A DNA stretch of 11,264 bases. Source: Klebsiella pneumoniae (GTDB lineage Bacteria; Pseudomonadota; Gammaproteobacteria; Ga0077536). The position numbers and the translations under genes were made by a program. The notes under the pieces were generated by a model. It worked only from the letters and a program-made list of their open reading frames with translations, was not told where the DNA came from and ran no database searches. Where the stretch lies: contig CAMCBY010000087.1 in assembly GCA_945873015.1 (NCBI GenBank), positions 1 through 11,264 of the forward strand. The letters run 5' to 3'. Shown piece by piece: positions 1-7,192 of this stretch. Every line of letters begins with the position of its first letter. Within the stretch, counting starts at the first letter, position 1.

Positions 1-1
1 G

Positions 2-403
2 CTGCACTTGCTCAAGGTTCTGTTCGAGCAGGACTTCCGGCTGCAGTTGCATGTTCGGGTCGTGGGCAGTCACATTGACGCCGATGAGTGGATTGAGGCC
101 GCCCTTGCTGGCCGGATATTTGGTCGTGACGAACAAGGGCATGCCATGACCATCGGCAATTGCTTTGGCGAGTCCGGCGGCGGTGAAGCGGATGCGCCGC
201 GTGTGCGGAATCACGTCGGTATCGCCGTGATAATTCCAGGTCAAAGGCTCAACAAAAGTGATGCCGGCGATGTCGCGCGACAGGGCAATCCGGTTGACGT
301 AAAAATTAAAGGCAATGGCGGCTGGAATCACCAGCAGCAAGGCCAGACGGACCTTGGTCTGTGGCGAACGCAGATACGGACGAATCTTGATTTGTTCAGA
401 CAT
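2..403 (-). CDS. Unrecognised membrane-anchored protein, N-terminal part (runs off left edge)
   Basis: An open minus-strand frame starts with ATG at 403 and stays open for 134 codons to the window edge, so the C-terminus is not seen. A basic N-terminus (about residues 1-17, with KIRPYLRSPQTKVR) is followed by one hydrophobic segment at about residues 18-36 (LALLLVIPAAIAF). This looks like a signal anchor that would place the rest in the periplasm. After it comes a polar region containing TFVEPLTWNYHGDTDVIPHTRR and GMPLFVTTKYPASKGG. I do not recognise a family, and no catalytic motif is evident. It is divergent from the flavin oxidoreductase gene with about 154 bases between them. Codon use looks like that of the neighbours, so I think the frame is real, but the function is unknown. 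Confidence 0.72.
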   Translation of the reverse strand, partial: MSEQIKIRPYLRSPQTKVRLALLLVIPAAIAFNFYVNRIALSRDIAGITFVEPLTWNYHGDTDVIPHTRRIRFTAAGLAKAIADGHGMPLFVTTKYPASKGGLNPLIGVNVTAHDPNMQLQPEVLLEQNLEQVQ

Positions 404-557
404 GGGGTGGGCTCGGGCTAAGGCTGGGCGATGAGAGTCGCGCGCACCCTAACAGGTGTCCCGTCGCCTCGGCAATTGCCCGCACGGGCGCTTGACCGGC
501 CCGCTTCGATGACAAACGATGAGCGGCAGTTTCACGCTCAAATCCGGGGAGAGGCAC
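404..557. promoter_or_regulatory. Divergent intergenic region with weak promoter-like boxes
   Basis: This 154-base gap separates two divergent genes and must carry promoters for both. On the plus strand TTGACC (492-497) is followed after 17 bases by AACGAT (515-520), a fair -35 with a poor -10. A purine-rich GGGGAGAGG (546-554) just before the ATG at 558 is a good ribosome binding site, and it decides the start of the oxidoreductase. I see no convincing promoter for the minus-strand gene. The promoter call is tentative. Confidence 0.3.
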
Positions 558-1637
558 ATGAAATTTGGCGCCATGATCGGCACGCATATCAACGACTGGC
601 AACTGATCAAACTTGCCGAAGATCTCGGCTATGACCACGGCTGGGTGCCGGACTCGCAGATGATCTGGTCTGACTGCTACGCGGTGCTCGCGTTGGCGGC
701 GGTCAATACTTCGCGCATCAAGATAGGCACCGGGGTCTCGATTGCACCGACCCGCATCGCGCCGGTCACCGCCCACTCCATCGCCAGCATCGCGGCCCTC
801 GCGCCGGGCCGCGTGTTCCTGGGTCTGGGCACCGGCCACACTGCGATGCGGGTGATGGGTATGAAACCCATGAAACCCAAACCGTTCCGCGAATACCTGC
901 GTGTGGTGCGTTCGCTGCTCGCAGGAGAAGAAGTCGAATACACCTTGAATGGCGAAACGCGCGACATCCGTTTCCTGCACCTCGAGCGCAAGTTCATCGA
1001 TATCAGCCAGCCCATTCCTATCTGGGTGGCGGCCAATGGGCCGGGCGCGCTGCGCGCGGCCGGTGCCTACGGCGACGGACGTATCTCGGCGCTCAACGAA
1101 CCGCCGGCACTGGTGCATGAGAGTTATGAATTGATGCGTGCCGGTGCGGCTGAGGTCGAACGCAGCTTTCCGGCAGATTTTCACAGCGCGGCGCTGACCA
1201 GCGCGGTGGTGCTCGGGCCGGGTGAGAAACTCACCAGCGAGCGCGTTATCGACCAGTGTGGTTCACAAGTGGCGGCGGCGCTGCACTACTGTTACGAGAA
1301 CTGGAAGCTGACCGGCGACGATTCGGCGCTGCCGCCGGCGGTGCGCAATGTGTGGGATGAGTACTGTGCCTACGTCGAGAAGATGTCGACACCCGAGCAC
1401 AAACGTTACCTGCAGATCCACGAAGGGCATTGTTCGTGGCTGGTGCCCGAGGAGCGGCGTTTTATCACCCCCGAGGCCATTGAGACCTGGATCCTGGCCG
1501 GCGAGCCCGACCAGATCATCGCGCGCCTGCGCGCTGCCGAGGCCGCCGGCCTGCGCGAGATCACATTACTGCCACCGATGGATCATGCACGGCGCGTGTT
1601 CCGGGATTTCGCCACCCACGTCATCGCGCGCTATTGA
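558..1637 (+). CDS. LLM-class (luciferase-like) flavin-dependent oxidoreductase
   Basis: This 359-residue protein belongs to the bacterial luciferase-like monooxygenase/F420-reductase superfamily (TIM-barrel enzymes using FMN or F420). Visible hallmarks are the N-terminal strand MKFGAMIG, a helix with LIKLAEDLGYDHGWVPDS (about 16-33), the IKIGTGVSIAPTR stretch (about 55-66), RVFLGLGTGH (about 85-94) and PIPIWVAANGPGALRAAG (about 153-169). The GxGTG and WVAANGP motifs are typical of Mer-like and alkanal-monooxygenase-like members. Substrate and cofactor cannot be read from the sequence. I chose ATG 558 because a good GGAGAGG site precedes it and the upstream in-frame extension to 519 adds only non-conserved residues. 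It lies 67 bases upstream of apaG on the same strand, but a strong hairpin separates them, so co-transcription is uncertain. Confidence 0.88.
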   Translation: MKFGAMIGTHINDWQLIKLAEDLGYDHGWVPDSQMIWSDCYAVLALAAVNTSRIKIGTGVSIAPTRIAPVTAHSIASIAALAPGRVFLGLGTGHTAMRVMGMKPMKPKPFREYLRVVRSLLAGEEVEYTLNGETRDIRFLHLERKFIDISQPIPIWVAANGPGALRAAGAYGDGRISALNEPPALVHESYELMRAGAAEVERSFPADFHSAALTSAVVLGPGEKLTSERVIDQCGSQVAAALHYCYENWKLTGDDSALPPAVRNVWDEYCAYVEKMSTPEHKRYLQIHEGHCSWLVPEERRFITPEAIETWILAGEPDQIIARLRAAEAAGLREITLLPPMDHARRVFRDFATHVIARY

Positions 1638-1658
1638 GCAGCCACCTGCCGTTACAAT

Positions 1659-1685
1659 GGCGCCAGGCGCATGATGCCCGGCGCC
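1659..1685 (+). promoter_or_regulatory. GC-rich hairpin between oxidoreductase gene and apaG
   Basis: A 27-base near-perfect inverted repeat: GGCGCC (1659-1664) pairs with GGCGCC (1680-1685). After one mismatch GGC (1666-1668) pairs with GCC (1676-1678), and a G-T wobble follows, with loop CATGA. No T-run follows, so it is not a classical intrinsic terminator. It lies 21 bases after the oxidoreductase stop and ends 19 bases before the apaG ATG, overlapping the likely leader. A TACAAT (1653-1658) just upstream resembles a -10 box, although no good -35 sits at 16-18 bases. The hairpin could be an attenuator, a processing signal or a terminator for the upstream gene. Confidence 0.45.
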
Positions 1686-1704
1686 CTCGATACGGAACTT
1701 AAGC

Positions 1705-2085
1705 ATGAGCGAAAACAGATACGACATCCGCGTCAGCGCCGAGGGCGCCTACCTGGAGGATCAGTCAGAACCGGCGGCGAATCGTTATGCGTTCGCCTAC
1801 ACCATCACCATCGCCAATATCGGCCAGGTGGCGGCTCAACTCTTGAGTCGGCATTGGTTGATCACCGACGCCAATGGCCGCATCCAGGAAGTCCATGGCG
1901 ACGGCGTGGTGGGTCAACAGCCGCTCATCGAGCCCGGCAAGGCGTTTCAGTACACCAGCGGCGCGGTGCTGGAGACACCGCTCGGCAGCATGAGTGGCAG
2001 CTATCAGATGAAGGCCAGTGACGGCGAACAGTTCAAAGCGGCCATCCCGATCTTCCGTCTGGCTGTGCCCCGTATTCTGAACTGA
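1705..2085 (+). CDS. apaG: ApaG protein (DUF525)
   Basis: This 126-residue protein matches the ApaG family (usual length about 125), a small beta-sandwich of the immunoglobulin/fibronectin-III type. Family features seen are RYAFAYTITIANIGQVAAQLLSRHW (about 27-51), the D-x-x-G-R-I-Q-E-V-H-G-x-G-V-V-G-x-Q-P stretch (about 55-72), and a Y-x-S-G-x-x-L-E-T-P-L-G-S-M-x-G-S-Y pattern (about 83-100). In enteric bacteria apaG mutants show cobalt resistance and altered magnesium efflux; its biochemical role is not settled. It is followed by apaH after 13 bases, the usual pairing. GGA at about 9 bases before the ATG at 1705 is a modest ribosome binding site. rsmA (ksgA), which often precedes apaG, is not adjacent here. 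Confidence 0.95.
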   Translation: MSENRYDIRVSAEGAYLEDQSEPAANRYAFAYTITIANIGQVAAQLLSRHWLITDANGRIQEVHGDGVVGQQPLIEPGKAFQYTSGAVLETPLGSMSGSYQMKASDGEQFKAAIPIFRLAVPRILN

Positions 2086-2098
2086 GCGCGCTTATCCC

Positions 2099-2935
2099 GT
2101 GGCGACCTACGCTATCGGCGACCTGCAAGGTTGCCACCGTGAATTCGAGGCGCTGCTGCACCATATCGACTTCTCAGCGCAGCGCGATCGGTTGTGGCTG
2201 GTAGGCGATCTGGTCAACCGCGGGCCGCAATCGGCAGCGGTATTACGCAGCGTGATGGCGCTGGGCGATTGTGTGGTGACGGTGCTCGGCAACCATGATC
2301 TGCATCTGCTCGCCTGCGCTTACGTGGACACGGTCAAACCACGCCGTCGCGATACCCTCGATGAGATTCTCCACGCGCCGGACAGAGAGGCGATGCTGGC
2401 GTGGCTGCGCCGCCAGCCCTTGCTTCACCACGATACCGCTCTCAATTACACGCTGGTGCACGCCGGTCTGCCGCCGCAGTGGGATCTCGGCCTTGCGCTG
2501 CGCTGTGCGCAGGAAGTAGAGGGCTGCTTGCGCGGCCCGCAGTTCGTCGAGTTCCTTGCCCACATGTATGGCGACGAACCCGCGCACTGGCACAACACCC
2601 TCACAGGTCACGCGCGGCTGCGTTATATCACCAACAGTCTGACCCGCATCCGCTATTGCACGGCCGACGGTGGCATCGACCTGAAAGACAAAGGTGAGCC
2701 TGCGGCCGGCAGCGGACTGACGCCGTGGTTCGACATGCCGTCGCGTGCGAGTCGCAGCCTGCGCATCGTTTTCGGCCACTGGTCGACGCTCCGCGTGGCG
2801 CCGGCGCAATGGCCGACCTTGGGCGTCTATCCACTCGATACCGGCGCGGTGTGGGGCGGGCAACTGACCGCCATGCGCCTCGAAGACGGCGCGCTGTTTC
2901 AGGTCGATTCGACGACTACGGTGCCGTTCGACTGA
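2099..2935 (+). CDS. apaH: Symmetrical bis(5'-nucleosyl)-tetraphosphatase
   Basis: ApaH cleaves diadenosine tetraphosphate symmetrically to two ADP, and in enteric bacteria also acts on Np4-capped RNA. The 278-residue length is close to the E. coli protein (280). Metallophosphoesterase motifs are in order: GDLQGCH (residues 7-13), GDLVNRGP (36-43), GNHD (64-67), then HAGLPPQWDL, MYGDEPAHW, a LRYITNSLTRIRYC stretch, FGHW and LDTGAVWGG. The start is GTG at 2099, because M-A-T-Y-A-I-G-D aligns with the usual N-terminus and no upstream in-frame start fits. No clear Shine-Dalgarno sequence precedes it, consistent with translational coupling to apaG 13 bases upstream. Its last 20 bases overlap the 3' end of folA on the opposite strand. 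Confidence 0.97.
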   Translation: MATYAIGDLQGCHREFEALLHHIDFSAQRDRLWLVGDLVNRGPQSAAVLRSVMALGDCVVTVLGNHDLHLLACAYVDTVKPRRRDTLDEILHAPDREAMLAWLRRQPLLHHDTALNYTLVHAGLPPQWDLGLALRCAQEVEGCLRGPQFVEFLAHMYGDEPAHWHNTLTGHARLRYITNSLTRIRYCTADGGIDLKDKGEPAAGSGLTPWFDMPSRASRSLRIVFGHWSTLRVAPAQWPTLGVYPLDTGAVWGGQLTAMRLEDGALFQVDSTTTVPFD

Positions 2936-3416
2936 GTCTTTGCAGACGGCGAAAGCAGTACGGGAATTCGTTCAACGTATCGGCCGCGTGCTGCTCGCGT
3001 TCGATTTCCTGCCAGTCGTCACGGTTAAACTCGGGGAAATACACATCGCCCTGCGGCGCGGCATCAACGTCAGTTACATAGAGCGTGGATGCATGGGGTA
3101 AAGCCTCGGCATAAAGCGCCGCACCACCCACTATCATCACTTCCGCGCAATCTTCGAGCGCCGCCAGTGCGGCGTTAAGGCTCGGGAACACTTCACATCC
3201 CGGCGCCTGATAAGCGGCGATGTGCGACAACACGATATTGCGCCGCCCTGGCAAGGGCCGGCCGATGGATTCGTGGGTGCGGCGCCCCATGACGATGGGT
3301 TTGCCCATGGTGATGGCACGAAAGCGTTTCAGATCCGCCGGCAGATGCCAGGGCAACGACCCGTCGCGACCGATGACCCCATTACGCGCCATCGCCACCA
3401 CCAGTGCGAGATTCAT
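2916..3416 (-). CDS. folA: Dihydrofolate reductase
   Basis: This 166-residue enzyme reduces dihydrofolate to tetrahydrofolate with NADPH, regenerating the cofactor oxidised by ThyA. Type I DHFR motifs are clear: VVAMARNGVIGRDGSLPW (about 6-23) with the active-site region PWHLPADL and catalytic Asp28 (E. coli Asp27), the NADPH-binding GRRTHESIGRPLPGR (about 44-58) and IVLS, the second glycine motif IVGGAALYAEAL (about 95-106), and the C-terminal region around VYFPEF. The start is ATG 3416. It is the third gene of lgt-thyA-folA, 22 bases after thyA. Its TAG stop lies inside the apaH coding sequence (20-base convergent overlap), leaving no room for an ordinary terminator between the two. Confidence 0.97.
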   Translation of the reverse strand: MNLALVVAMARNGVIGRDGSLPWHLPADLKRFRAITMGKPIVMGRRTHESIGRPLPGRRNIVLSHIAAYQAPGCEVFPSLNAALAALEDCAEVMIVGGAALYAEALPHASTLYVTDVDAAPQGDVYFPEFNRDDWQEIEREQHAADTLNEFPYCFRRLQRLSRTAP

Positions 3417-3438
3417 CGATGTGCGCTCGCGTGCGCGC

Positions 3439-4233
3439 TCACACCGCCACGGGTGCGGCGATATGCGGATGAAACTGGTAGTCCTCGAGCACGCAGTCTT
3501 CCCGCGTGAAATCGAATATCGAGCGCACCGCCGGATTCAGCACCATGCGCGGCGGCGGCAAGGGCGCACGCGTCAGTTGCAGATCAGCCTGCTCGAGATG
3601 ATTGAGATACAGATGGGCGTCGCCCAGGGTGTGCACAAAATCGCCGGGTTTGAGGTCGCAGACCTGCGCCACCATCAAGGTCAACAAGGCATAGGACGCG
3701 ATGTTGAATGGCACCCCCAGAAAGATGTCGGCGCTGCGCTGATACATCTGACACGACAAACGACCGTCGGCCACATAGAACTGGAACATCGTGTGGCAGG
3801 GCGCGAGCGCCATACGCGGGATGTCAGCCACATTCCACGCACTCACCACCAGGCGGCGCGAATCAGGCGTGCGGCGAATCGCCTCGATGACCTCGCTGAG
3901 CTGGTCGATGGTGCCGCCATCGGCGCGCGGCCACGAACGCCATTGCACGCCGTAGACCGGACCAAGTTCACCTTGCTCGTCGGCCCATTCGTCCCAGATA
4001 GACACGCCGTGTTCGCGCAGGTAAGCAACATTCGATTCGCCGCGCAAAAACCAGATCAGTTCATGAATGATTGAGTTCAGGTGCAGCTTCTTGGTGGTCA
4101 GCAACGGAAAGCTGCTGCTTAAATCAAACCGCATCTGATAGCCGAAAACGCTCAAGGTGCCGGTGCCGGTTCTATCGGTTTTGCGCACGCCGTGGTCGCG
4201 CACGTAGCGCAGGAGATCAAGGTAGGTCTGCAT
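3439..4233 (-). CDS. thyA: Thymidylate synthase
   Basis: This 264-residue ThyA, the same length as E. coli, converts dUMP and methylene-tetrahydrofolate to dTMP and dihydrofolate. The catalytic cysteine is Cys146 in MALAPCHTMFQFYV. Other landmarks are KTDRTGTGTLSVFG (about 18-31), IIHELIWFLRG (about 55-65), IWDEWADEQGELGPVYGVQWRSW (about 79-101), PDSRRLVVSAWNV (about 123-135), YQRSADIFLGVPFNIASYA and the C-terminal IAAPVAV, which closes over the active site. Only 3 bases separate its ATG from the lgt stop, so translational coupling with lgt is likely. folA follows, placing the enzyme that consumes methylene-tetrahydrofolate next to the one that recycles its product. Confidence 0.98.
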   Translation of the reverse strand: MQTYLDLLRYVRDHGVRKTDRTGTGTLSVFGYQMRFDLSSSFPLLTTKKLHLNSIIHELIWFLRGESNVAYLREHGVSIWDEWADEQGELGPVYGVQWRSWPRADGGTIDQLSEVIEAIRRTPDSRRLVVSAWNVADIPRMALAPCHTMFQFYVADGRLSCQMYQRSADIFLGVPFNIASYALLTLMVAQVCDLKPGDFVHTLGDAHLYLNHLEQADLQLTRAPLPPPRMVLNPAVRSIFDFTREDCVLEDYQFHPHIAAPVAV

Positions 4234-4236
4234 TGC

Positions 4237-5025
4237 TTACTCGTGTCGTTTGGCCACGGTCACCAGCATCAGCAGCCCGACCACCAGCATCGGCACCGAC
4301 AACAGCTGGCCCATTGTCAGCCAGTCAAAGGCCAGGTAACCGATATGCGCATCGGGTTCGCGCAGGAACTCGACCGCGAAGCGGAACAGGGCGTAGAAGA
4401 TCAGGAAACATGCCATCAAGGTGCCGTGGGCACGCGGTTTGCGTGCGATCCAGTTCAGGATCAGAAACAACACCAGGCCTTCGAGCAGCGCTTCGTAGAT
4501 CTGCGTTGCATGACGCGCGACACCGCCGGCGGCGGGATTGGTGAACAGCACGCCCCAAGCTTGCAACGTTGGCGCGCCCCATAATTCCTGATTGACGAAA
4601 TTCGCCAGCCGGCCAAGGCCGAGTCCGATCGGCACCACCGGCACCAGATAGTCGGCGGCCTCAAGAAAACTGCGTTGATTGGCGCGCGCAAACCAGGCCA
4701 GTGCGAGGCACAGACCGATGACACCGCCGTGGAAAGACATGCCACCGCGCCACACCGCCAGTATCGACAGCGGCTGGGAAAGATAACTTTCGAGGTTGTA
4801 GAACAGAATGTAGCCGAGGCGCCCGCCGAGCACGCCGCCCATGGCGGCGTAAAACACCAGATCAGCCACTTGGTCGCGACTCCAGCGGCCGTTGCTGCGG
4901 CCAGCGCGATCGTGCAGCAATCCCCAGCCGAGCCCGATGCCGACGATGTAGGACAGCCCGTACCAATGCACGGCCACGGGGCCGAGCTTGAACGCAACAG
5001 GATCGATAGGCGGAAACGGAATCAT
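4237..5025 (-). CDS. lgt: Phosphatidylglycerol-prolipoprotein diacylglyceryl transferase
   Basis: Lgt is an inner-membrane enzyme that moves diacylglyceryl from phosphatidylglycerol to the lipobox cysteine of prolipoproteins. The protein (262 residues from this start) is hydrophobic with about seven membrane segments. Signature regions are FPPIDPVAFKLGPVAVHWYGLSY at the N-terminus, GGRLGYILFYNL, the MSFHGGVIG motif with the conserved His, the Lgt signature GLGRLANFVNQELWG, and the C-terminal FLREPDAHIGYLAFDWLTMGQLLS. I prefer ATG 5025 because M-I-P-F-P-P-I-D-P-V-A matches the usual short N-terminus. GTG 5040, which adds MTSLA, is the in-frame alternative. Neither start has a strong ribosome binding site. 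It is the first gene of lgt-thyA-folA. Confidence 0.96.
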   Translation of the reverse strand: MIPFPPIDPVAFKLGPVAVHWYGLSYIVGIGLGWGLLHDRAGRSNGRWSRDQVADLVFYAAMGGVLGGRLGYILFYNLESYLSQPLSILAVWRGGMSFHGGVIGLCLALAWFARANQRSFLEAADYLVPVVPIGLGLGRLANFVNQELWGAPTLQAWGVLFTNPAAGGVARHATQIYEALLEGLVLFLILNWIARKPRAHGTLMACFLIFYALFRFAVEFLREPDAHIGYLAFDWLTMGQLLSVPMLVVGLLMLVTVAKRHE

Positions 5026-5145
5026 GGCCAGGGACGTCACAGCAACCGGTCGCCATTATGCACTGTTCGAGGCGTGGAGAGAGGGGGCCGCAGCGCGCCC
5101 GCCGTGATAGCGTGGCGGCCCCGAGACAGCCTGTAGAGCCGCACC
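5026..5145. promoter_or_regulatory. Divergent intergenic region with 8-bp inverted repeat
   Basis: This is the region between lgt (minus) and the thioredoxin-fold gene (plus). GGGGCCGC (5084-5091) is repeated inverted as GCGGCCCC (5115-5122), with 23 bases between. On the minus strand CATAAT (5055-5060) resembles a -10 box for lgt, without a convincing -35. The inverted repeat could be an operator or a leader stem-loop of the plus-strand gene, since it ends 23 bases before the ATG at 5146. No strong ribosome binding site precedes 5146; AGAGCC is the nearest candidate. Confidence 0.3.
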
Positions 5146-7146
5146 ATGAACCGCCTGCGCGACGCCACCAGCCCCTACCTCCTGCAGCACGCGGACAATC
5201 CCGTCGACTGGTATCCGTGGGGCGAAGAAGCGCTGGCGCAAGCGCGCGCGCAGAACAAGCCGATATTGCTGTCCATCGGTTATTCGGCCTGTCACTGGTG
5301 TCACGTCATGGCCCATGAGTCCTTTGCCGATGCCGCCATCGCCGCCCTCATGAACCGTTTGTTCATCAACATCAAGGTCGACCGCGAGGAGCGCCCCGAT
5401 CTCGACAAAATCTATCAGGCCGCCCATCAGTTGCTGACCCAATCCAACGGTGGCTGGCCTCTGACCATGTTCCTCACCCCGGACCAGCAAGTGCCTTATT
5501 TCGGCGGCACGTATTTTCCTGATACCGCACGCCACGGCCGGCCAGGTTTCGCCGAGGTGCTCGAGCGGGTCTCGCACGCTTATCACGAGCGTGGTGAGCA
5601 GATGGCGGAGTTCAGCCAGGGCATGGTGTCAGCACTCCATGCGCAACTGGCCGGCAGCGAGGATCAGCCCGGCGGTTTTGAACCGGCCTTGATGGCGCGC
5701 ACCGTGCAGCAATTCACCCGCAGCTTCGACCACCGCCACGGCGGTTTTGGCGGCGCGCCCAAGTTCCCGCATCCCGAGGCGCTGGCGCTGCTCGGCGTCG
5801 ATCATGGGCCGCTGGTCGAATTCAGTCTGCGGGCGATGGCCGCCGGCGGTCTGGTCGATCACGTCGGTGGCGGCTTCTACCGCTACTCGACCGATAACCA
5901 TTGGTCGATTCCGCATTTCGAAAAGATGCTCTACGACAATGCCGCCTTGCTCGGTCTTTATGCCGAGTTCGGTGCTCAGCACGATTTGCCCGACCTCTGC
6001 GCGGTAGCGTGCGCCACCGCCGACTGGTTGCTGGCGGAGATGCAGGACGAGGCCGGCGGTTTTTATGCCAGCATCGATGCCGATGCGGACGGCGAAGAAG
6101 GCAGCTTCTACGTATGGACTCGCGACCAAGTGGCCGCGCTGCTCGGCGCCGACCATGCGGCGTTCGCCTCGGAGTATGGTCTCGATGCCGCGGCCAACTT
6201 CGAAAACCGCTGGCATCTGCGTCGCGCGTCGCCCGAGCGCGGCCAGCCGCTGCCACCGCCGGATGCACAAACACGCACGCAACTGCGCACGCTCTATACT
6301 GCGCGCGGGTTACGGGTCGCACCCGGCCGCGACGACAAAATCCTCACCGCCTGGAACGCGCTCACCATGCGCGCCCTGGCCCGCGCCGGCCGCTGGCTGT
6401 CGCGCCCTGACTATGTCGCTGCGGCGACTCGCGCACTCGATTACCTTAAGACCCGCCACTGGCAAGGCGGGCGACTACTGGCCACCAGCCGCCTGGGTGT
6501 GGCGAGTGTGCCGGCTTATCTCGACGATCATGCCTTTCTGCTGGCAGCCACGCTCGAGTTATTGAGCTGCCGTTTTCGGCGTACCGATCTTGAGTTTGCC
6601 ATCACGCTCGCAGAGCTGCTGTTGGCGCATTTTGAGGATGAACAACGCGGCGGCTTTTATTTCACAGCGCGCGATTCTGAACGTCTATTGGTGCGGGTGC
6701 GGAGTTTCAACGACGATGCCCTGCCGTCGGGCAATGTGGTGGCGGCCGAGGCGCTGCTGTCGCTTGCCCATCTCATCGGCGAGCCGCGTTATCAGGTGGC
6801 GGCAGAGCGTACCCTCACTGCCGCCAACGAGGCCGCGCAACGCTGGCCGCAGGGCCATGCCAGTGCAGTGCTGACGAACTATCACCAAACACGCGCCGCG
6901 CCGCATGTCATTGTGCGCGGCGACGACAGCGCCACGCTCGATGTATGGCGCGCGCTCTTGGCCAAACAATGCGGCTCGCGCGCGCAGTGCTACGCCATCC
7001 CGCCAGGCGAAACCGCGCTACCCGGCTTGTTGGCATCGCGCGGCAGCGTTGGCGCTGCGCCGCTCACCGCCTATGTGTGTCGCGGCCAGAGCTGCAGCGC
7101 GCCGGTGACCCAACTCGCCGACTTCGAGCGCGCGCTATCGACCTGA
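5146..7146 (+). CDS. Thioredoxin-fold (DUF255) / six-hairpin-barrel protein, YyaL/SPATA20 family
   Basis: This 666-residue protein matches the conserved YyaL/SPATA20 family in length and architecture. The N-terminal thioredoxin-like domain (about 1-165) opens with the family signature NRLRDATSPYLLQHADNPVDWYPWG. It has a SACHWCHVM active-site-like motif with Cys49 and Cys52 (CxxC), then INIKVDREERPDLDKIYQ and GGWPLTMFLTPD. The remainder is an alpha/alpha-barrel region resembling N-acylglucosamine 2-epimerase/glycosidase folds, with GGFGGAPKFPHP, HVGGGFYRYSTDNHWSIPHFEKMLYDNA, DADSEGEEGSFY-like acidic loops (here DADADGEEGSFYVWT), DDKILTAWNAL and DDALPSGN. Its biochemical function is not established; a redox or sugar-related activity is only suggested by the fold. 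It has no signal peptide, so it is probably cytoplasmic. It is divergent from lgt and convergent with the kinase. Confidence 0.93.
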   Translation: MNRLRDATSPYLLQHADNPVDWYPWGEEALAQARAQNKPILLSIGYSACHWCHVMAHESFADAAIAALMNRLFINIKVDREERPDLDKIYQAAHQLLTQSNGGWPLTMFLTPDQQVPYFGGTYFPDTARHGRPGFAEVLERVSHAYHERGEQMAEFSQGMVSALHAQLAGSEDQPGGFEPALMARTVQQFTRSFDHRHGGFGGAPKFPHPEALALLGVDHGPLVEFSLRAMAAGGLVDHVGGGFYRYSTDNHWSIPHFEKMLYDNAALLGLYAEFGAQHDLPDLCAVACATADWLLAEMQDEAGGFYASIDADADGEEGSFYVWTRDQVAALLGADHAAFASEYGLDAAANFENRWHLRRASPERGQPLPPPDAQTRTQLRTLYTARGLRVAPGRDDKILTAWNALTMRALARAGRWLSRPDYVAAATRALDYLKTRHWQGGRLLATSRLGVASVPAYLDDHAFLLAATLELLSCRFRRTDLEFAITLAELLLAHFEDEQRGGFYFTARDSERLLVRVRSFNDDALPSGNVVAAEALLSLAHLIGEPRYQVAAERTLTAANEAAQRWPQGHASAVLTNYHQTRAAPHVIVRGDDSATLDVWRALLAKQCGSRAQCYAIPPGETALPGLLASRGSVGAAPLTAYVCRGQSCSAPVTQLADFERALST

Positions 7147-7163
7147 GGCGCGAGACACGCACC

Positions 7164-7192
7164 CCGTCACTGAGAACCTGACGGTCGCTTGT
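7164..7192. terminator. Possible bidirectional terminator between convergent genes
   Basis: In the 46-base gap between the stops of the DUF255 gene and the kinase gene, CCGTCA (7164-7169) pairs with TGACGG (7179-7184) around a 9-base loop. It is followed on the plus strand by a T-rich stretch (TCGCTTGTTT). The stem is short and the T-tract interrupted, so the call rests mainly on its position between convergent genes. Confidence 0.35.

Noticed and set aside
396..1184. 262-codon minus-strand frame opposite the flavin oxidoreductase
   Set aside because: The plus-strand product shows clear luciferase-like motifs. The antisense translation shows none.
3220..4074. Long plus-strand open frame opposite folA and thyA
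   Set aside because: It spans two well-identified minus-strand genes and their gap. The translation is rich in His/Arg without motifs, so I treat it as a shadow.
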